A DNA stretch of 12,706 nt, taken from contig CALKUG010000111.1 of NCBI GenBank assembly GCA_937996765.1, forward strand, positions 1 to 12,706, read 5' to 3'. The notes under the pieces are model-generated. The model worked only from the letters and a program-made list of their open reading frames with translations. It had not been told where the DNA came from and searched no databases. Below are positions 5,128 through 12,657 of this stretch, piece by piece. The DNA is from an uncultured Ignavibacteria bacterium (GTDB taxonomy: Bacteria; Bacteroidota; Ignavibacteria; Ignavibacteriales; Ignavibacteriaceae). A program made the position numbers and the translations under genes. The first letter of the stretch is position 1. Each line of letters begins with the position of its first letter.

Positions 5128-6636
5128 ATGCAAAATTTGAATTTAAGTAACGTTGCATTGAACCAAAATGTTTCATTTACCTCAGCGAGTATAAACACAG
5201 AGGATGAAATACTTTTTGTGTTAAAAGATGCAAAAAATGGTGTTGCACTTACAATAAGAAATGGTGAAGCTTCATTAACATTGGCAAATGGAAGTATTAC
5301 GCTCAACATAGCAGCTCAACTATTGTCACGTATTACACCGGGTGCCAAATATCTGCTTTACCATAAAGCACCTGAAGAAGAAAAGTTTCTTGCACTGTTT
5401 AATGGTACAATAACAGCACAAGGTACAACACCTGTACCCGGTACAACACTTTCACTGCGCAATGTTTACAGTGCAACCTTGTTACCTCCGGCAGAAGATC
5501 TCCGCGAAGGCGATCTTGTTGTACACGAGGAAGAATTAAAGCTTAGAACAGCTACCGGGTTTAAGGGAATAGTAGTTAGTTCATCAAGTTTGCCTCTTAT
5601 CGGAAAGAAAACTGATGGCAGCACAATATACTTGCCAAATGATTTCCACATTGAAGATAATACTGTTGGAGACCACAATCTTCAGGTACTTTTGGATGAC
5701 CCAACGATTGCCGAAGTAATCGTGGAGCGGGGATTGTACAACTTTATGAATAGTACAATAATGCTTCCAAGTGTTTACAAACCGTTAATATTCAAGCCGT
5801 TTACTACATTAACAAGACTTGGAGATGATGCGCTCTTTTATTTCGGCGGTGATGTCCCAGGATTAGTTCGCTTTGATGAAACTACTCGAATAGGTCATCA
5901 AGCAGGTTTAACCAAAGTATTTGAATTTGATAACAGTGATACACCTTATTTACAGGCTGCAATACTTAAAACCCATGTGAAATTGTTTGCAACAATAGAT
6001 AATGGAATTGTTAGTAATGTATCGATTGATCAATTATCTTCTGATAATAATGGTACTCTATTCAATGATTGGGATGTTATTTCATATAATTCTTTAGCGG
6101 CCAACCAATTTATGATCAGGTTCTATGACTTTAACATATTATCTCGGCCATTTTCCATTGAACTCAATGGAAAGAAAATTCTAAAAAGGAGTCAGGGGGT
6201 AGAAACAAATTATGATGCGACTCTATTTGTCCCCATCACGGCAACTTTAGTGCCAGAAAGTGATTCCTTTAGCTATTTGTTAACTACAAATAATTCACAA
6301 TACTGGAATTATTTAAAAGTAGGTGATATTATTCACTTAGATACAATGTGGTCCCCATCTAACGGTGGTTATTTTATGGTGAAGGAAAGGAATGCCGATT
6401 CAACAAGAATTCATGAATTGTTTGGAAATGAAGTAGAGGTCTTTGATTTCGTACCCGGTAAGAAAGCAACCCAACTCAAACAAAAAAGAGTCGCGGTTTA
6501 TGATGGTGCCATTGTTAAAATAACACGTATGTTCCAGCAAGGCGCAACTGCTTTTCAAATTGCAACTTTTGACACCAATAACGATGGTGAATTTGAAATA
6601 GACTTAGAATACACCATTCGGTGGGATAATAATTGA
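5128..6636 (+). CDS. Tail appendage/fibre-like protein (BppU-like N-terminus, beta-helix-like middle)
   Basis: A 502-residue protein with a strong AGAGGA site before its ATG. Residues about 1-100 form strands ending in PGAKYLLYHKAP and FLALFNGTITAQG, like the N-terminal attachment domain of baseplate upper proteins. A Thr/Pro/Gly linker follows (GTTPVPGTT, about 99-108; its DNA holds a repeated GGTACAACAC). Residues about 175-260 (LQVLLDDPTIAEVIVERGLY, later LFYFGGDVPGLVRF) resemble the first turns of pectate-lyase-like right-handed beta-helices in tail spikes. The remainder is beta-rich, with a Ca-loop-like DTNNDGEFEID near the C-terminus. It may be a receptor-binding or tube-decorating protein. 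Its position between the tube and a subtilisin-fold protein is unusual for a fibre, which normally follows the tape measure. No enzymatic residues can be assigned, and the domain calls are by eye. Confidence 0.45.
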   Translation: MQNLNLSNVALNQNVSFTSASINTEDEILFVLKDAKNGVALTIRNGEASLTLANGSITLNIAAQLLSRITPGAKYLLYHKAPEEEKFLALFNGTITAQGTTPVPGTTLSLRNVYSATLLPPAEDLREGDLVVHEEELKLRTATGFKGIVVSSSSLPLIGKKTDGSTIYLPNDFHIEDNTVGDHNLQVLLDDPTIAEVIVERGLYNFMNSTIMLPSVYKPLIFKPFTTLTRLGDDALFYFGGDVPGLVRFDETTRIGHQAGLTKVFEFDNSDTPYLQAAILKTHVKLFATIDNGIVSNVSIDQLSSDNNGTLFNDWDVISYNSLAANQFMIRFYDFNILSRPFSIELNGKKILKRSQGVETNYDATLFVPITATLVPESDSFSYLLTTNNSQYWNYLKVGDIIHLDTMWSPSNGGYFMVKERNADSTRIHELFGNEVEVFDFVPGKKATQLKQKRVAVYDGAIVKITRMFQQGATAFQIATFDTNNDGEFEIDLEYTIRWDNN

Positions 6637-7535
6637 AAATCATTATAACAGATACACAAGATTTTCAAGTACAGGGTTCACACGCTAACCTGGTACTTGA
6701 ATCCTTTAAAATGGGTTATGAGAGCGGTGGTGAAGGTCCATTCCCCGGTGTTATTGTAACCCATGGTGCTATTTGGGATTTCGCAAAAGTATCCTTTGAA
6801 CAACCCGATATTTGGGTACAATCTTATGTTGGGGCAGTTAGTCAACTGCCTAATTTAACTACCTTGTACCCAACTACCACTGCATTTTTCCCTACGGGTT
6901 CAAACAGTTTAGGTGAATTATTCCCCGGGTCTATCCCACAATTAGCAGTACTTACAGGAGCAGGCGATACCGGAAACGAAACAGCCGACAACATTGAATT
7001 TTACGCACCTGACCCTACGGGTGAGCAAGCACAAGATTATAGCAGTTTTAGCAACGCCTTTATAGCCGGCAAGATTGCATTTATTGCAACGAAGAGAAAT
7101 TGTAGCATTTGGGAAGCACGTTATGTTTCCAGAATTACCGGTAGTGAAATGTCTATATTTCATCCACAAAATGGCTTTGGCAAAATAGATATACAACGTG
7201 CAGTTGCTTTTACCGGGTTGATAGTTCCGGATCCTTTCATAGCTGTACCGCCACCTCCACCACCGCCGGTTGGCAATCCAATAGGTATCACAAAGGAAAC
7301 CGATACTATTTATGGCAATAGCAACTTTCTATCAATATCTTCCTATAGCTGGAATGATGATGAGAAAAAGGGTACTTATGACCTCGGTTACTATTTAAAC
7401 AAAGATAATTTTATCGCAGGGAAGAGAGCATTGTTAACTCAGAGATTACAACTTGAACAAGACCATGAAATTAAAGAATTTATTTACAATAAACTTAACG
7501 GAAGTTTAAATGGAACAATCGAACAAGGTTTATAA
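6633..7535 (+). CDS. Compact subtilisin-fold (S8-like) protein of the tail operon
   Basis: A 300-residue protein. The first 195 residues follow the order of subtilase elements. IIITDTQ matches the Asp box (Asp7). GSHANLVLES matches the His box (His17). PDIWVQSYVG (58-67) matches 'dViNmSlG'. FPTGSNSLG (86-94) matches the oxyanion 'AAGNSG' (Asn91). IPQLAVLTGAGD matches 'yPxViaVGAvD', and IEFYAPDP matches 'vdvmAPG'. YSSFSNAFIAGKIAFI matches 'GTSmAaPHVAGaaAlI' with Ser138 in the catalytic place. NGFGKIDIQRAV is the family's C-terminal 'GxGxvdaxxA'. The Asp-His gap is only 10 residues against about 32 in subtilisin, and Pro/Gly of the Ser box are lost, so activity is uncertain. A heptaproline linker (206-212) leads to an unrecognised domain of about 85 residues. 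The only full-length start is TTG 6633, overlapping the previous TGA; ATG 6711 would remove the Asp and His boxes. Confidence 0.6.
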   Translation: MKIIITDTQDFQVQGSHANLVLESFKMGYESGGEGPFPGVIVTHGAIWDFAKVSFEQPDIWVQSYVGAVSQLPNLTTLYPTTTAFFPTGSNSLGELFPGSIPQLAVLTGAGDTGNETADNIEFYAPDPTGEQAQDYSSFSNAFIAGKIAFIATKRNCSIWEARYVSRITGSEMSIFHPQNGFGKIDIQRAVAFTGLIVPDPFIAVPPPPPPPVGNPIGITKETDTIYGNSNFLSISSYSWNDDEKKGTYDLGYYLNKDNFIAGKRALLTQRLQLEQDHEIKEFIYNKLNGSLNGTIEQGL

Positions 7536-7869
7536 AATCTCTGGTAAAGAGGTTAAATTAAAAAAACTAACATTAGGTGACTGGCAAAAAGTTTATGAAC
7601 TTTTAAAACAAATAAACATACCCAACAACACGGAAATTACTAGCACAATAGCCGTTGTTGTTACATCACTCTTTGAGCAAAATCTGATCAAAAAGTTTCT
7701 TGACTTGATACTCGTTTGCCCCGTGGAAGTTGACCTTTATGAGATTGAGGAAGATACTCTGTTAGAGGTTATTACTGATTTTTTTTACTCAAAACAACAA
7801 TTGATAGAAAGTACATTCAAGAAATTAACAGACTCTCAATTGAAATCGAGCGATACACCGAAAGAATAA
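7510..7869 (+). CDS. Tail assembly chaperone (lambda G-like, short form)
   Basis: A 119-residue protein. It begins YKISGKEVKLKKLTLGDWQKVYELLKQI, typical of tail assembly chaperones that start with a short strand pair ('g..v.lrkl..gd...i..l') followed by helices. It overlaps the preceding gene by 26 bases, and GGAAG precedes the ATG. It lies upstream of the tape measure gene, where lambda G and its homologues lie. These proteins bind the tape measure protein and keep it soluble while the tube polymerises round it. The gene contains an eight-T run (7779-7786) from which ribosomes can slip back one base to make the longer form. Residues 93-119 are specific to the unshifted product and are polar, as in lambda G. 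Confidence 0.68.
   Translation: MEQSNKVYKISGKEVKLKKLTLGDWQKVYELLKQINIPNNTEITSTIAVVVTSLFEQNLIKKFLDLILVCPVEVDLYEIEEDTLLEVITDFFYSKQQLIESTFKKLTDSQLKSSDTPKE
7779..7786 (+). promoter_or_regulatory. Programmed -1 ribosomal frameshift site (T8)
   Basis: Eight consecutive T residues followed by A give the slippery heptamer T TTT TTT in phase with the short chaperone frame (Asp90-Phe91-Phe92). Slippage gives TTA CTC as the next codons. Downstream, CAATTGA (7798-7804) can pair with TCAATTG (7836-7842), a weak AU-rich stem that might act as a stimulator. The heptamer and open -1 frame are seen directly; the slip itself is inferred. Confidence 0.72.
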
Positions 7870-8078
7870 AAGCCCATAATAAAATCTATCCCGAAGAATT
7901 CATTACTACCGAGGTAGATTCAATTGAAACTTTGGTTTACTTTATGGCTGGGGGAGATATTACAAAAAGAGAGTTAATAATGGGAATGAATGGGGAATTA
8001 TTTTATTCTTGGACGGTTAAAAAAATAGCAGAAGTAGCAACAAAACTAAGCTATGATTGGGCGCTAATTAAGAGGTGA
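7785..8078 (+). CDS. Tail assembly chaperone, C-terminal extension in the -1 frame (lambda GT-like fusion)
   Basis: This frame has no stop from just after TGA 7776-7778 to TGA 8076-8078. Its only useful in-frame ATG is far inside (7944), so it is best read by -1 slippage at T TTT TTT (7779-7785) in the preceding gene. The fusion has 92 shared residues plus 97 new ones, 189 in total. The extension is helical and highly charged at first (IDRKYIQEINRLSIEIERYT), then has EEFITTEVDSIETLVYFMAGG and ends with KIAEVATKLSYDWALIKR. In lambda the T extension recruits the tube protein to the chaperone-coated tape measure. Position, direction of slip and size of the product match this system well. An independent gene starting at 7944 is the less likely alternative. 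Confidence 0.75.
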   Translation, partial: LLKTTIDRKYIQEINRLSIEIERYTERIKAHNKIYPEEFITTEVDSIETLVYFMAGGDITKRELIMGMNGELFYSWTVKKIAEVATKLSYDWALIKR

Positions 8079-8280
8079 AAACCTTATTTTTCCAAACTCT
8101 GTAAAAGAAATCGTGTATAAAAATTATTATAACTGTACAAAACAGTGCACCGAAAAACGTGTCATAGTTAAAATGAAGCAACGTATATAAATAGCAAAAG
8201 CCCAAAAAAATATACATTGGCACTAGTAAGTAGTACCAAGCCGGCCTAAGCATAATATTATTGATGAAAGATTTTAACAT
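8068..8280 (-). CDS. Antisense small membrane protein (possible moron)
   Basis: A 70-residue frame on the strand opposite to all tail genes. It almost exactly fills the gap between the chaperone extension (11-base tail-to-tail overlap) and the tape measure ATG, two bases from its own start. Two membrane spans are likely: PAWYYLLVPMYIFLGFCYLY and FFGALFCTVIIIFI, with basic/aromatic flanks (LRPAW, HDFFYRVWKNK). GGATT upstream on its strand is a weak ribosome-binding site. Independent small membrane genes inserted in late operons ('morons') often alter the lysogen's surface or block superinfection. It is not a shadow of another gene because nothing is coded opposite it. The function is unknown, and it could still be a chance frame in a 200-bp spacer. 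Confidence 0.45.
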   Translation of the reverse strand: MLKSFINNIMLRPAWYYLLVPMYIFLGFCYLYTLLHFNYDTFFGALFCTVIIIFIHDFFYRVWKNKVFTS

Positions 8281-8282
8281 TT

Positions 8283-11183
8283 ATGAATCCAATTAATCTT
8301 ATCCTAAAAATAGAAACTTCTGAAGTTGTTTCCAAACTCAATTCTGTTGCCGGGTTTATACAACAGATTAAAACTGCAGCCGAAAAACCTGCAGGGCTAT
8401 TCACAGCAAGCGGTGATTTTATCAAATTTGAAGAAAATGTTGCAAAGGTAACTGAAAAAGTTGAAGAATCTAAAGCCGCTGCCACCCCAAAAAAAGGGTG
8501 GCAAAGTGTTTTTACCGCATTAGGCGAGCATGCTATAAAGTTAAATCAGTCAATAGAGTCTTTAGATAAGATATTTGGTTATTTCATATCAAAAACCAAA
8601 GATTATTCAAGTTTTAAGGTACTAAGAGATAACTTTATAGGAACAACCGAAGAACTAAATAACTTTCAAAAAGCGACTGCAAATTCAATAAGCGACGGTA
8701 ATCTAATTAAATTAAGCAACCAGGCAACTGATTTAGGTATTTCAATCAAAGATCAGACAATACTGTTTTCATTAGCTGATGATGCGGCCGATAAATATGG
8801 TACAAGTGTAGAAGAGGGTTTTACTAAGATAATAGCAGCCAGTGAAGGAAGTTCTAAAGGTTTAAAAGCACTTGGAATACAAAAAGCTTTCTACGAAGAG
8901 AAAGTTAAAGAACTATCCGCTGCACAAGGTACATCATTTGAAAAACTCGACGCGGAATCACAGAAACAGATTCGATTACAAGCTATTATAGAAGCATCCA
9001 ATATTACCTATGAAAACGCAGTTAACAAGAAAATGGATGATGCAGATAGAATAGATAATTTGTCTGTAGTATTTGAAAGGTTTACTTTTATGTTGACTGA
9101 AGAATTAATGCCACCTTTAATTAATATTTTTACTTATTTATCAAATGTCCTTGAATGGTTAAATAATTCAGCAACTATTTTTGGCGCAACAGTTAAAAGT
9201 ATAATATTAACAATGTCTTCTTTAGCTACAGCTTTCATATTATTTAATTCCAGTATGGGAGCAACACCTTATATTATTGTTACGGTGATTAACGCTTTAT
9301 TACAGTTATATAATGGAATTAAATCTGGAAATTTTGTACAAGTTTTAACTGGAGTTGGATTAGCTATTGCAGGTGTATTTTGGGCGGCTAAGGAAGGATT
9401 ATTAAAGTTGAACATTGCTATGCTTACCTCGCCTATAGGTATTGCAATAATGGGCATCGTTACAGTGTTGGCATTAGCTGCCTCGGCTATAAGCAAGTTT
9501 GCTAATTCCGGGCGTGATGCAGCTGCAGCTAATCTCGAACAAACTGAAACTCTAATTAAAAACACCGAAGCTACAAAAGAGAATATAAACCAACAAAAGA
9601 AGAACCTTGAAACTGAGAATAAACTAATAAACAGTTATCAAAAAATGTATGCTGTATATGAAAAAACTACCGCAGGTTCCAAAGAAAGAAAAAAAGCTGA
9701 AGAAAAATTAAAGCAGATTTTGGAAGAAATAAACAATATACATCCTAATCTTATTAGTAATACTGTTGATTTTAACACTGCCCAAACAGCACTACAAGCA
9801 GTATATATTAAAAACACCGGACTCGCTGATGAGTATAACGCAAAACTCAGCCAGTTAAATCAAACACAAAAAGAGTTGGCAAATCGTAAGTTTTGGGATG
9901 AGTATAATAAAACCGTTGAAGATAAGCTTGTTAAGCCAACAAAAAATATTTTCGGTGGAGATACATGGATAACTGATGATATAAAAAAAGCGGTTTATAC
10001 AGGAAATGTAAATGAAAGGTTGGAAAATATAGATGTTTTGCTGAACGCTGCAAATGATACAACCACCACCTACGCAAGAAATGATAATTCATTTGGCTCC
10101 CAGGTGCGGTTTATGGACACCGCAGATCGTACTCAAATGATTGGTACCCTGACTGAGCTTAAAGCCCAATTATTAAAAAAAGACATCGAAAACTCGCAAA
10201 TTTCTACTTCTTCACCAGAAGCACCGGGAACGGTTCAAAGCAATGGTACAACTTCTAATAAAAGTACAATATCAGATAAACTAAGTAAAAAAGATGATGA
10301 TATTAGATTGTTAGAACTTCGTGAGGATGGACGGCAAATCCATACCGCACTGCAAGAATACAAGAGCTATTTGGATTCACTTCTTAAAACCAAGTTAGAA
10401 CCTGCGGAAGAAATTTCAGTGCGTGAAAAATTATCTGAAATAACTGAAAAGCAAAAATATACCCGGGATAGATTGTTAACAACTACCGAAATTCCTTTTA
10501 ACTTAGAATTTGAACGAGCCAGGAACAAAAAGAGAAAACAACCTCAACAGGAAAAGGAAATTGCCGAGAAAGGTGATATAGATAGAGTTACAAAAGAAAA
10601 AGAGCAACTAATAGCAGTTTGGCGTGAAGTTGATGTTGTAGGTTTCACGGCCATTGAATCTATGCGTAACAATATGGATGGTTTTTTTGGAGATATAATA
10701 TCGGGCACCAGGGATATTGGCTCCAGCTTCAGAAATATGCTCAGTAATGTTGCTGCCTCATTTACAAGCACCATGCTTAAAATGGCAGCTGATCAGGCGT
10801 TCAACTGGATTGTTAGCTCTTTGGCAAGTGTAGGTTCAGGTGGTATTTTTGGCATAATCGGTAGTATCTTTGGCTTTGCAGAAGGTGGGTTAGTTAAAGG
10901 GCCGGGTACGGGAACCAGTGATTCAATTCCTGCCTATCTTAGTAATGGAGAATTTGTAGTTAATTCCAGGGCTACAAGCAAATATTATCCGTTACTACAA
11001 GCAATAAACACCAATTTACATGTACCGCATTTCGCGAGCGGCGGTTTCGTTGGTGGTGGTAGTCTTAACTCTACTACATTCTTGCAACCGGTTGTTAATA
11101 TTAGCGGTTCGATGGAGCTTGATCTAAGAACATTAAGGCAAAATTTTGATTTAATAAGCACCATTGACAATAAATACAGATGA
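8283..11183 (+). CDS. Tail tape measure protein
   Basis: A 966-residue protein, by far the longest here. It fixes tail length and is threaded through the tube, and in many phages it helps DNA cross the envelope. At about 0.15 nm per residue it predicts a tail near 145 nm. The N-terminal 290 residues are helical (ADRIDNLSVVFERFTFMLTE is the usual 'l..~~~~l~~~l~~~l~P.l' region). Residues about 300-402 contain several hydrophobic segments. Residues about 410-490 are a Lys/Glu/Gln coiled coil (ENINQQKKNLETENKLINSY). Residues about 670-790 are another charged helix region. The C-terminus (from about 830) is Gly-rich and diagnostic: FAEGGLVKGPGTGTSDSIPA, then LSNGEFVVNSRAT and FASGGFVGGG. No lytic transglycosylase or peptidase domain is evident. 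Its stop overlaps the next ATG (ATGA). Confidence 0.93.
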   Translation: MNPINLILKIETSEVVSKLNSVAGFIQQIKTAAEKPAGLFTASGDFIKFEENVAKVTEKVEESKAAATPKKGWQSVFTALGEHAIKLNQSIESLDKIFGYFISKTKDYSSFKVLRDNFIGTTEELNNFQKATANSISDGNLIKLSNQATDLGISIKDQTILFSLADDAADKYGTSVEEGFTKIIAASEGSSKGLKALGIQKAFYEEKVKELSAAQGTSFEKLDAESQKQIRLQAIIEASNITYENAVNKKMDDADRIDNLSVVFERFTFMLTEELMPPLINIFTYLSNVLEWLNNSATIFGATVKSIILTMSSLATAFILFNSSMGATPYIIVTVINALLQLYNGIKSGNFVQVLTGVGLAIAGVFWAAKEGLLKLNIAMLTSPIGIAIMGIVTVLALAASAISKFANSGRDAAAANLEQTETLIKNTEATKENINQQKKNLETENKLINSYQKMYAVYEKTTAGSKERKKAEEKLKQILEEINNIHPNLISNTVDFNTAQTALQAVYIKNTGLADEYNAKLSQLNQTQKELANRKFWDEYNKTVEDKLVKPTKNIFGGDTWITDDIKKAVYTGNVNERLENIDVLLNAANDTTTTYARNDNSFGSQVRFMDTADRTQMIGTLTELKAQLLKKDIENSQISTSSPEAPGTVQSNGTTSNKSTISDKLSKKDDDIRLLELREDGRQIHTALQEYKSYLDSLLKTKLEPAEEISVREKLSEITEKQKYTRDRLLTTTEIPFNLEFERARNKKRKQPQQEKEIAEKGDIDRVTKEKEQLIAVWREVDVVGFTAIESMRNNMDGFFGDIISGTRDIGSSFRNMLSNVAASFTSTMLKMAADQAFNWIVSSLASVGSGGIFGIIGSIFGFAEGGLVKGPGTGTSDSIPAYLSNGEFVVNSRATSKYYPLLQAINTNLHVPHFASGGFVGGGSLNSTTFLQPVVNISGSMELDLRTLRQNFDLISTIDNKYR

Positions 11184-12442
11184 TCCAGCACACGTTAATA
11201 TTCCCGGCGATTAAACAGAGCTACGGTGTGATCACTGTTTCTATTATTTTTAAATTTCAAATTGTCGGTAGCAACACTACTGCCCAAGCACACAACGAAA
11301 AACTGTATATAAAGAACTTAGGTACATTGGATTTAGATATTAAACCACTTGAATTTATGCTCAATCCTGCAGTTTTTATGCCTACCTTTTATGATGCTGA
11401 ATCTTACCTTTATAACTTAATCAATAACAGCATATTCGCTGATACACTGATTGAAGAGCCGACGTTAGATATGCTTATTGCTTATAATAATCAAACGGAA
11501 GAGAACCTCCGGTATAATATGGTTATGGAGACAATAGACTTCAATAAAGCTGAAAAAATTCTAAAGATAGATTTTAGACCTCCTTTTAATAAACTTAATC
11601 AAACTGTGCTTTTTGACAGTGAAGGTAATCCGAGTAATCCATTTAACTACAATTTAGTTATCAATAATTTTTTGCCGCTACCTACTGTACTTTTAGACAT
11701 ATTTAAGCTTGTTAATCCATTTTTGACAGATCACACAAGCTTTATTTTAGATTCTCCTCTTACTTTCATGGGCTATAAAATTTCGGATATAACAGTCCGG
11801 CAGAGTTTTTCACTCGATGAGCTCTTACTTGATGTACATTCCTTATATTTTCAGAACTATGGACAAACCGATTTAGCTTCAATACTACGTTTAATAGCAG
11901 CTTCTTTAGGGCTTTATTGTGGATTTACCGGATGGTTACCATTTTTACATGGACTTGAAGTAGTAAGTCCAACTGTAGTTATAGACCCACTGGAAGTTCT
12001 CAATGAATACTCAAAGAAAACAGCACAATCCTTTCAACTATTCAAGGTTAACAACTTAATAGATAGTAGCCAAAATTGGCAGGTTGGGAATCACTTCGCT
12101 GCAGATGAGCTTACCATATCACAAGATGTTATACTTTATGCAAATGATTCCTACTATAACATGCAGGCTTTAAAAAACGGTGAATGGTATCACATCTACG
12201 CAGTTCGAGATAGGAATGTCAGTTACCCGGAAGGTGAGCATGAGACAACAAACCAATATCTAATTAGAAAGTGGCAGCAATTAAGCAATGTAATTACTGC
12301 CAATAATATGACCGAGCTAACTGTACGCGGAGTTAATTACTCTATGTTCTCACAATACAGTTATAAAAGTATTTTTTATTTTTGCATTGGAGTTAAGAGA
12401 GATTTAGATGCTTCAACAACAACGCTACGTTTAGTAAAGTAG
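11180..12442 (+). CDS. Distal tail / baseplate protein, family not recognised
   Basis: A 420-residue protein translationally coupled to the tape measure gene by ATGA. Proteins in this place build the tail tip (distal tail protein, hub or tail-associated lysin). The first 80 residues are beta-rich (VITVSIIFKFQIVG, LYIKNLGTLDLDI), followed by acidic and aromatic stretches (MPTFYDAESYLYNLINNS). The middle contains a hydrophobic helical part (ILRLIAASLGLYCGFTGWLP), and the last 100 residues return to strands (LTISQDVILYANDSYY, WYHIYAVRDRN, MTELTVRGVNYSMFSQYSY). The region LLLDVHSLYFQNYG to ASLGLYCGF resembles the way hub proteins describe 'local' domains, but I see no diagnostic motif and no catalytic residues. 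Its end is followed by a 215-bp non-coding spacer, so the rightward operon may end here. Confidence 0.5.
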   Translation: MIQHTLIFPAIKQSYGVITVSIIFKFQIVGSNTTAQAHNEKLYIKNLGTLDLDIKPLEFMLNPAVFMPTFYDAESYLYNLINNSIFADTLIEEPTLDMLIAYNNQTEENLRYNMVMETIDFNKAEKILKIDFRPPFNKLNQTVLFDSEGNPSNPFNYNLVINNFLPLPTVLLDIFKLVNPFLTDHTSFILDSPLTFMGYKISDITVRQSFSLDELLLDVHSLYFQNYGQTDLASILRLIAASLGLYCGFTGWLPFLHGLEVVSPTVVIDPLEVLNEYSKKTAQSFQLFKVNNLIDSSQNWQVGNHFAADELTISQDVILYANDSYYNMQALKNGEWYHIYAVRDRNVSYPEGEHETTNQYLIRKWQQLSNVITANNMTELTVRGVNYSMFSQYSYKSIFYFCIGVKRDLDASTTTLRLVK

Positions 12443-12503
12443 TAGAAACTTCTTTCAAGATAGTTACATATTCCTTAAATCTTTGAATATCTTTTGTTTT
12501 CAT
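12393..12503 (-). CDS. Possible tiny antisense ORF at the end of the tail operon
   Basis: A 36-residue frame, MKTKDIQRFKEYVTILKEVS onward, opposite the last 50 bases of the distal tail gene and part of the spacer. It reads as one amphipathic then hydrophobic helix. The ATG follows an A-rich stretch rather than a clear Shine-Dalgarno site. The first 20 residues lie in the spacer and look protein-like, but length alone gives little support. It may be a chance frame. Confidence 0.15.
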   Translation of the reverse strand: MKTKDIQRFKEYVTILKEVSTTLLNVALLLKHLNLS

Positions 12504-12504
12504 T

Positions 12505-12538
12505 GTTTTTTCTTTATTAAATTGAAAGAAGAAAAAAC
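12505..12538. terminator. AT-rich inverted repeat downstream of the tail operon
   Basis: GTTTTTTCTT (12505-12514) pairs perfectly with AAGAAAAAAC (12529-12538) around a 14-base loop. The stem is 10 bp but mostly A-T, and no T-run follows on the plus strand. It lies 62 bases after the last tail gene, where a terminator is expected. A bidirectional or Rho-assisted terminator is possible; activity is not shown. Confidence 0.35.
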
Positions 12539-12604
12539 CTATCAGGAAGGTAGAACATCAACCCTAAAATGCTTAATATCACCCCGAATTTTGTTATAAT
12601 TGAT

Positions 12605-12650
12605 TTTGCACTTAATTTGACAAACAGTTTGCACTTAATTCGTCAACGTA
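12605..12650 (+). repeat. Two tandem 23-bp imperfect repeats (putative operator)
   Basis: Two adjacent 23-bp units, 12605-12627 and 12628-12650, both begin TTTGCACTTAATT (13 identical bases) and then diverge (TGACAAACAG against CGTCAACGTA). The pair ends seven bases before the ATG at 12658. Spacing near two helical turns places both copies on the same DNA face, as for a dimeric regulator. TTAATTTG (12612-12619) is one base from the Bacteroidota -7 consensus. The repeat is seen directly; its regulatory role is inferred. Confidence 0.5.
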
Positions 12651-12657
12651 CAATAAT

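Noticed and set aside
5422..5449. Repeated GGTACAACAC as a recombination or regulatory site
   Set aside because: It is a ten-base repeat encoding a Thr/Pro/Gly linker within a gene; coding constraint explains it.
7247..7276. CCN-rich stretch as a possible microsatellite for phase variation
   Set aside because: The triplets are mixed proline codons (CCG, CCA, CCT), not a uniform repeat, and fit an ordinary proline linker.
7944..8078. Separate small gene starting at ATG 7944
   Set aside because: The frame is open and protein-like far upstream of this ATG, back to the T8 slip site, so frameshifted fusion explains it better.
9269..9565. 98-residue minus-strand frame inside the tape measure gene
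   Set aside because: It mirrors the hydrophobic segments of the tape measure protein in another frame and has no independent support.
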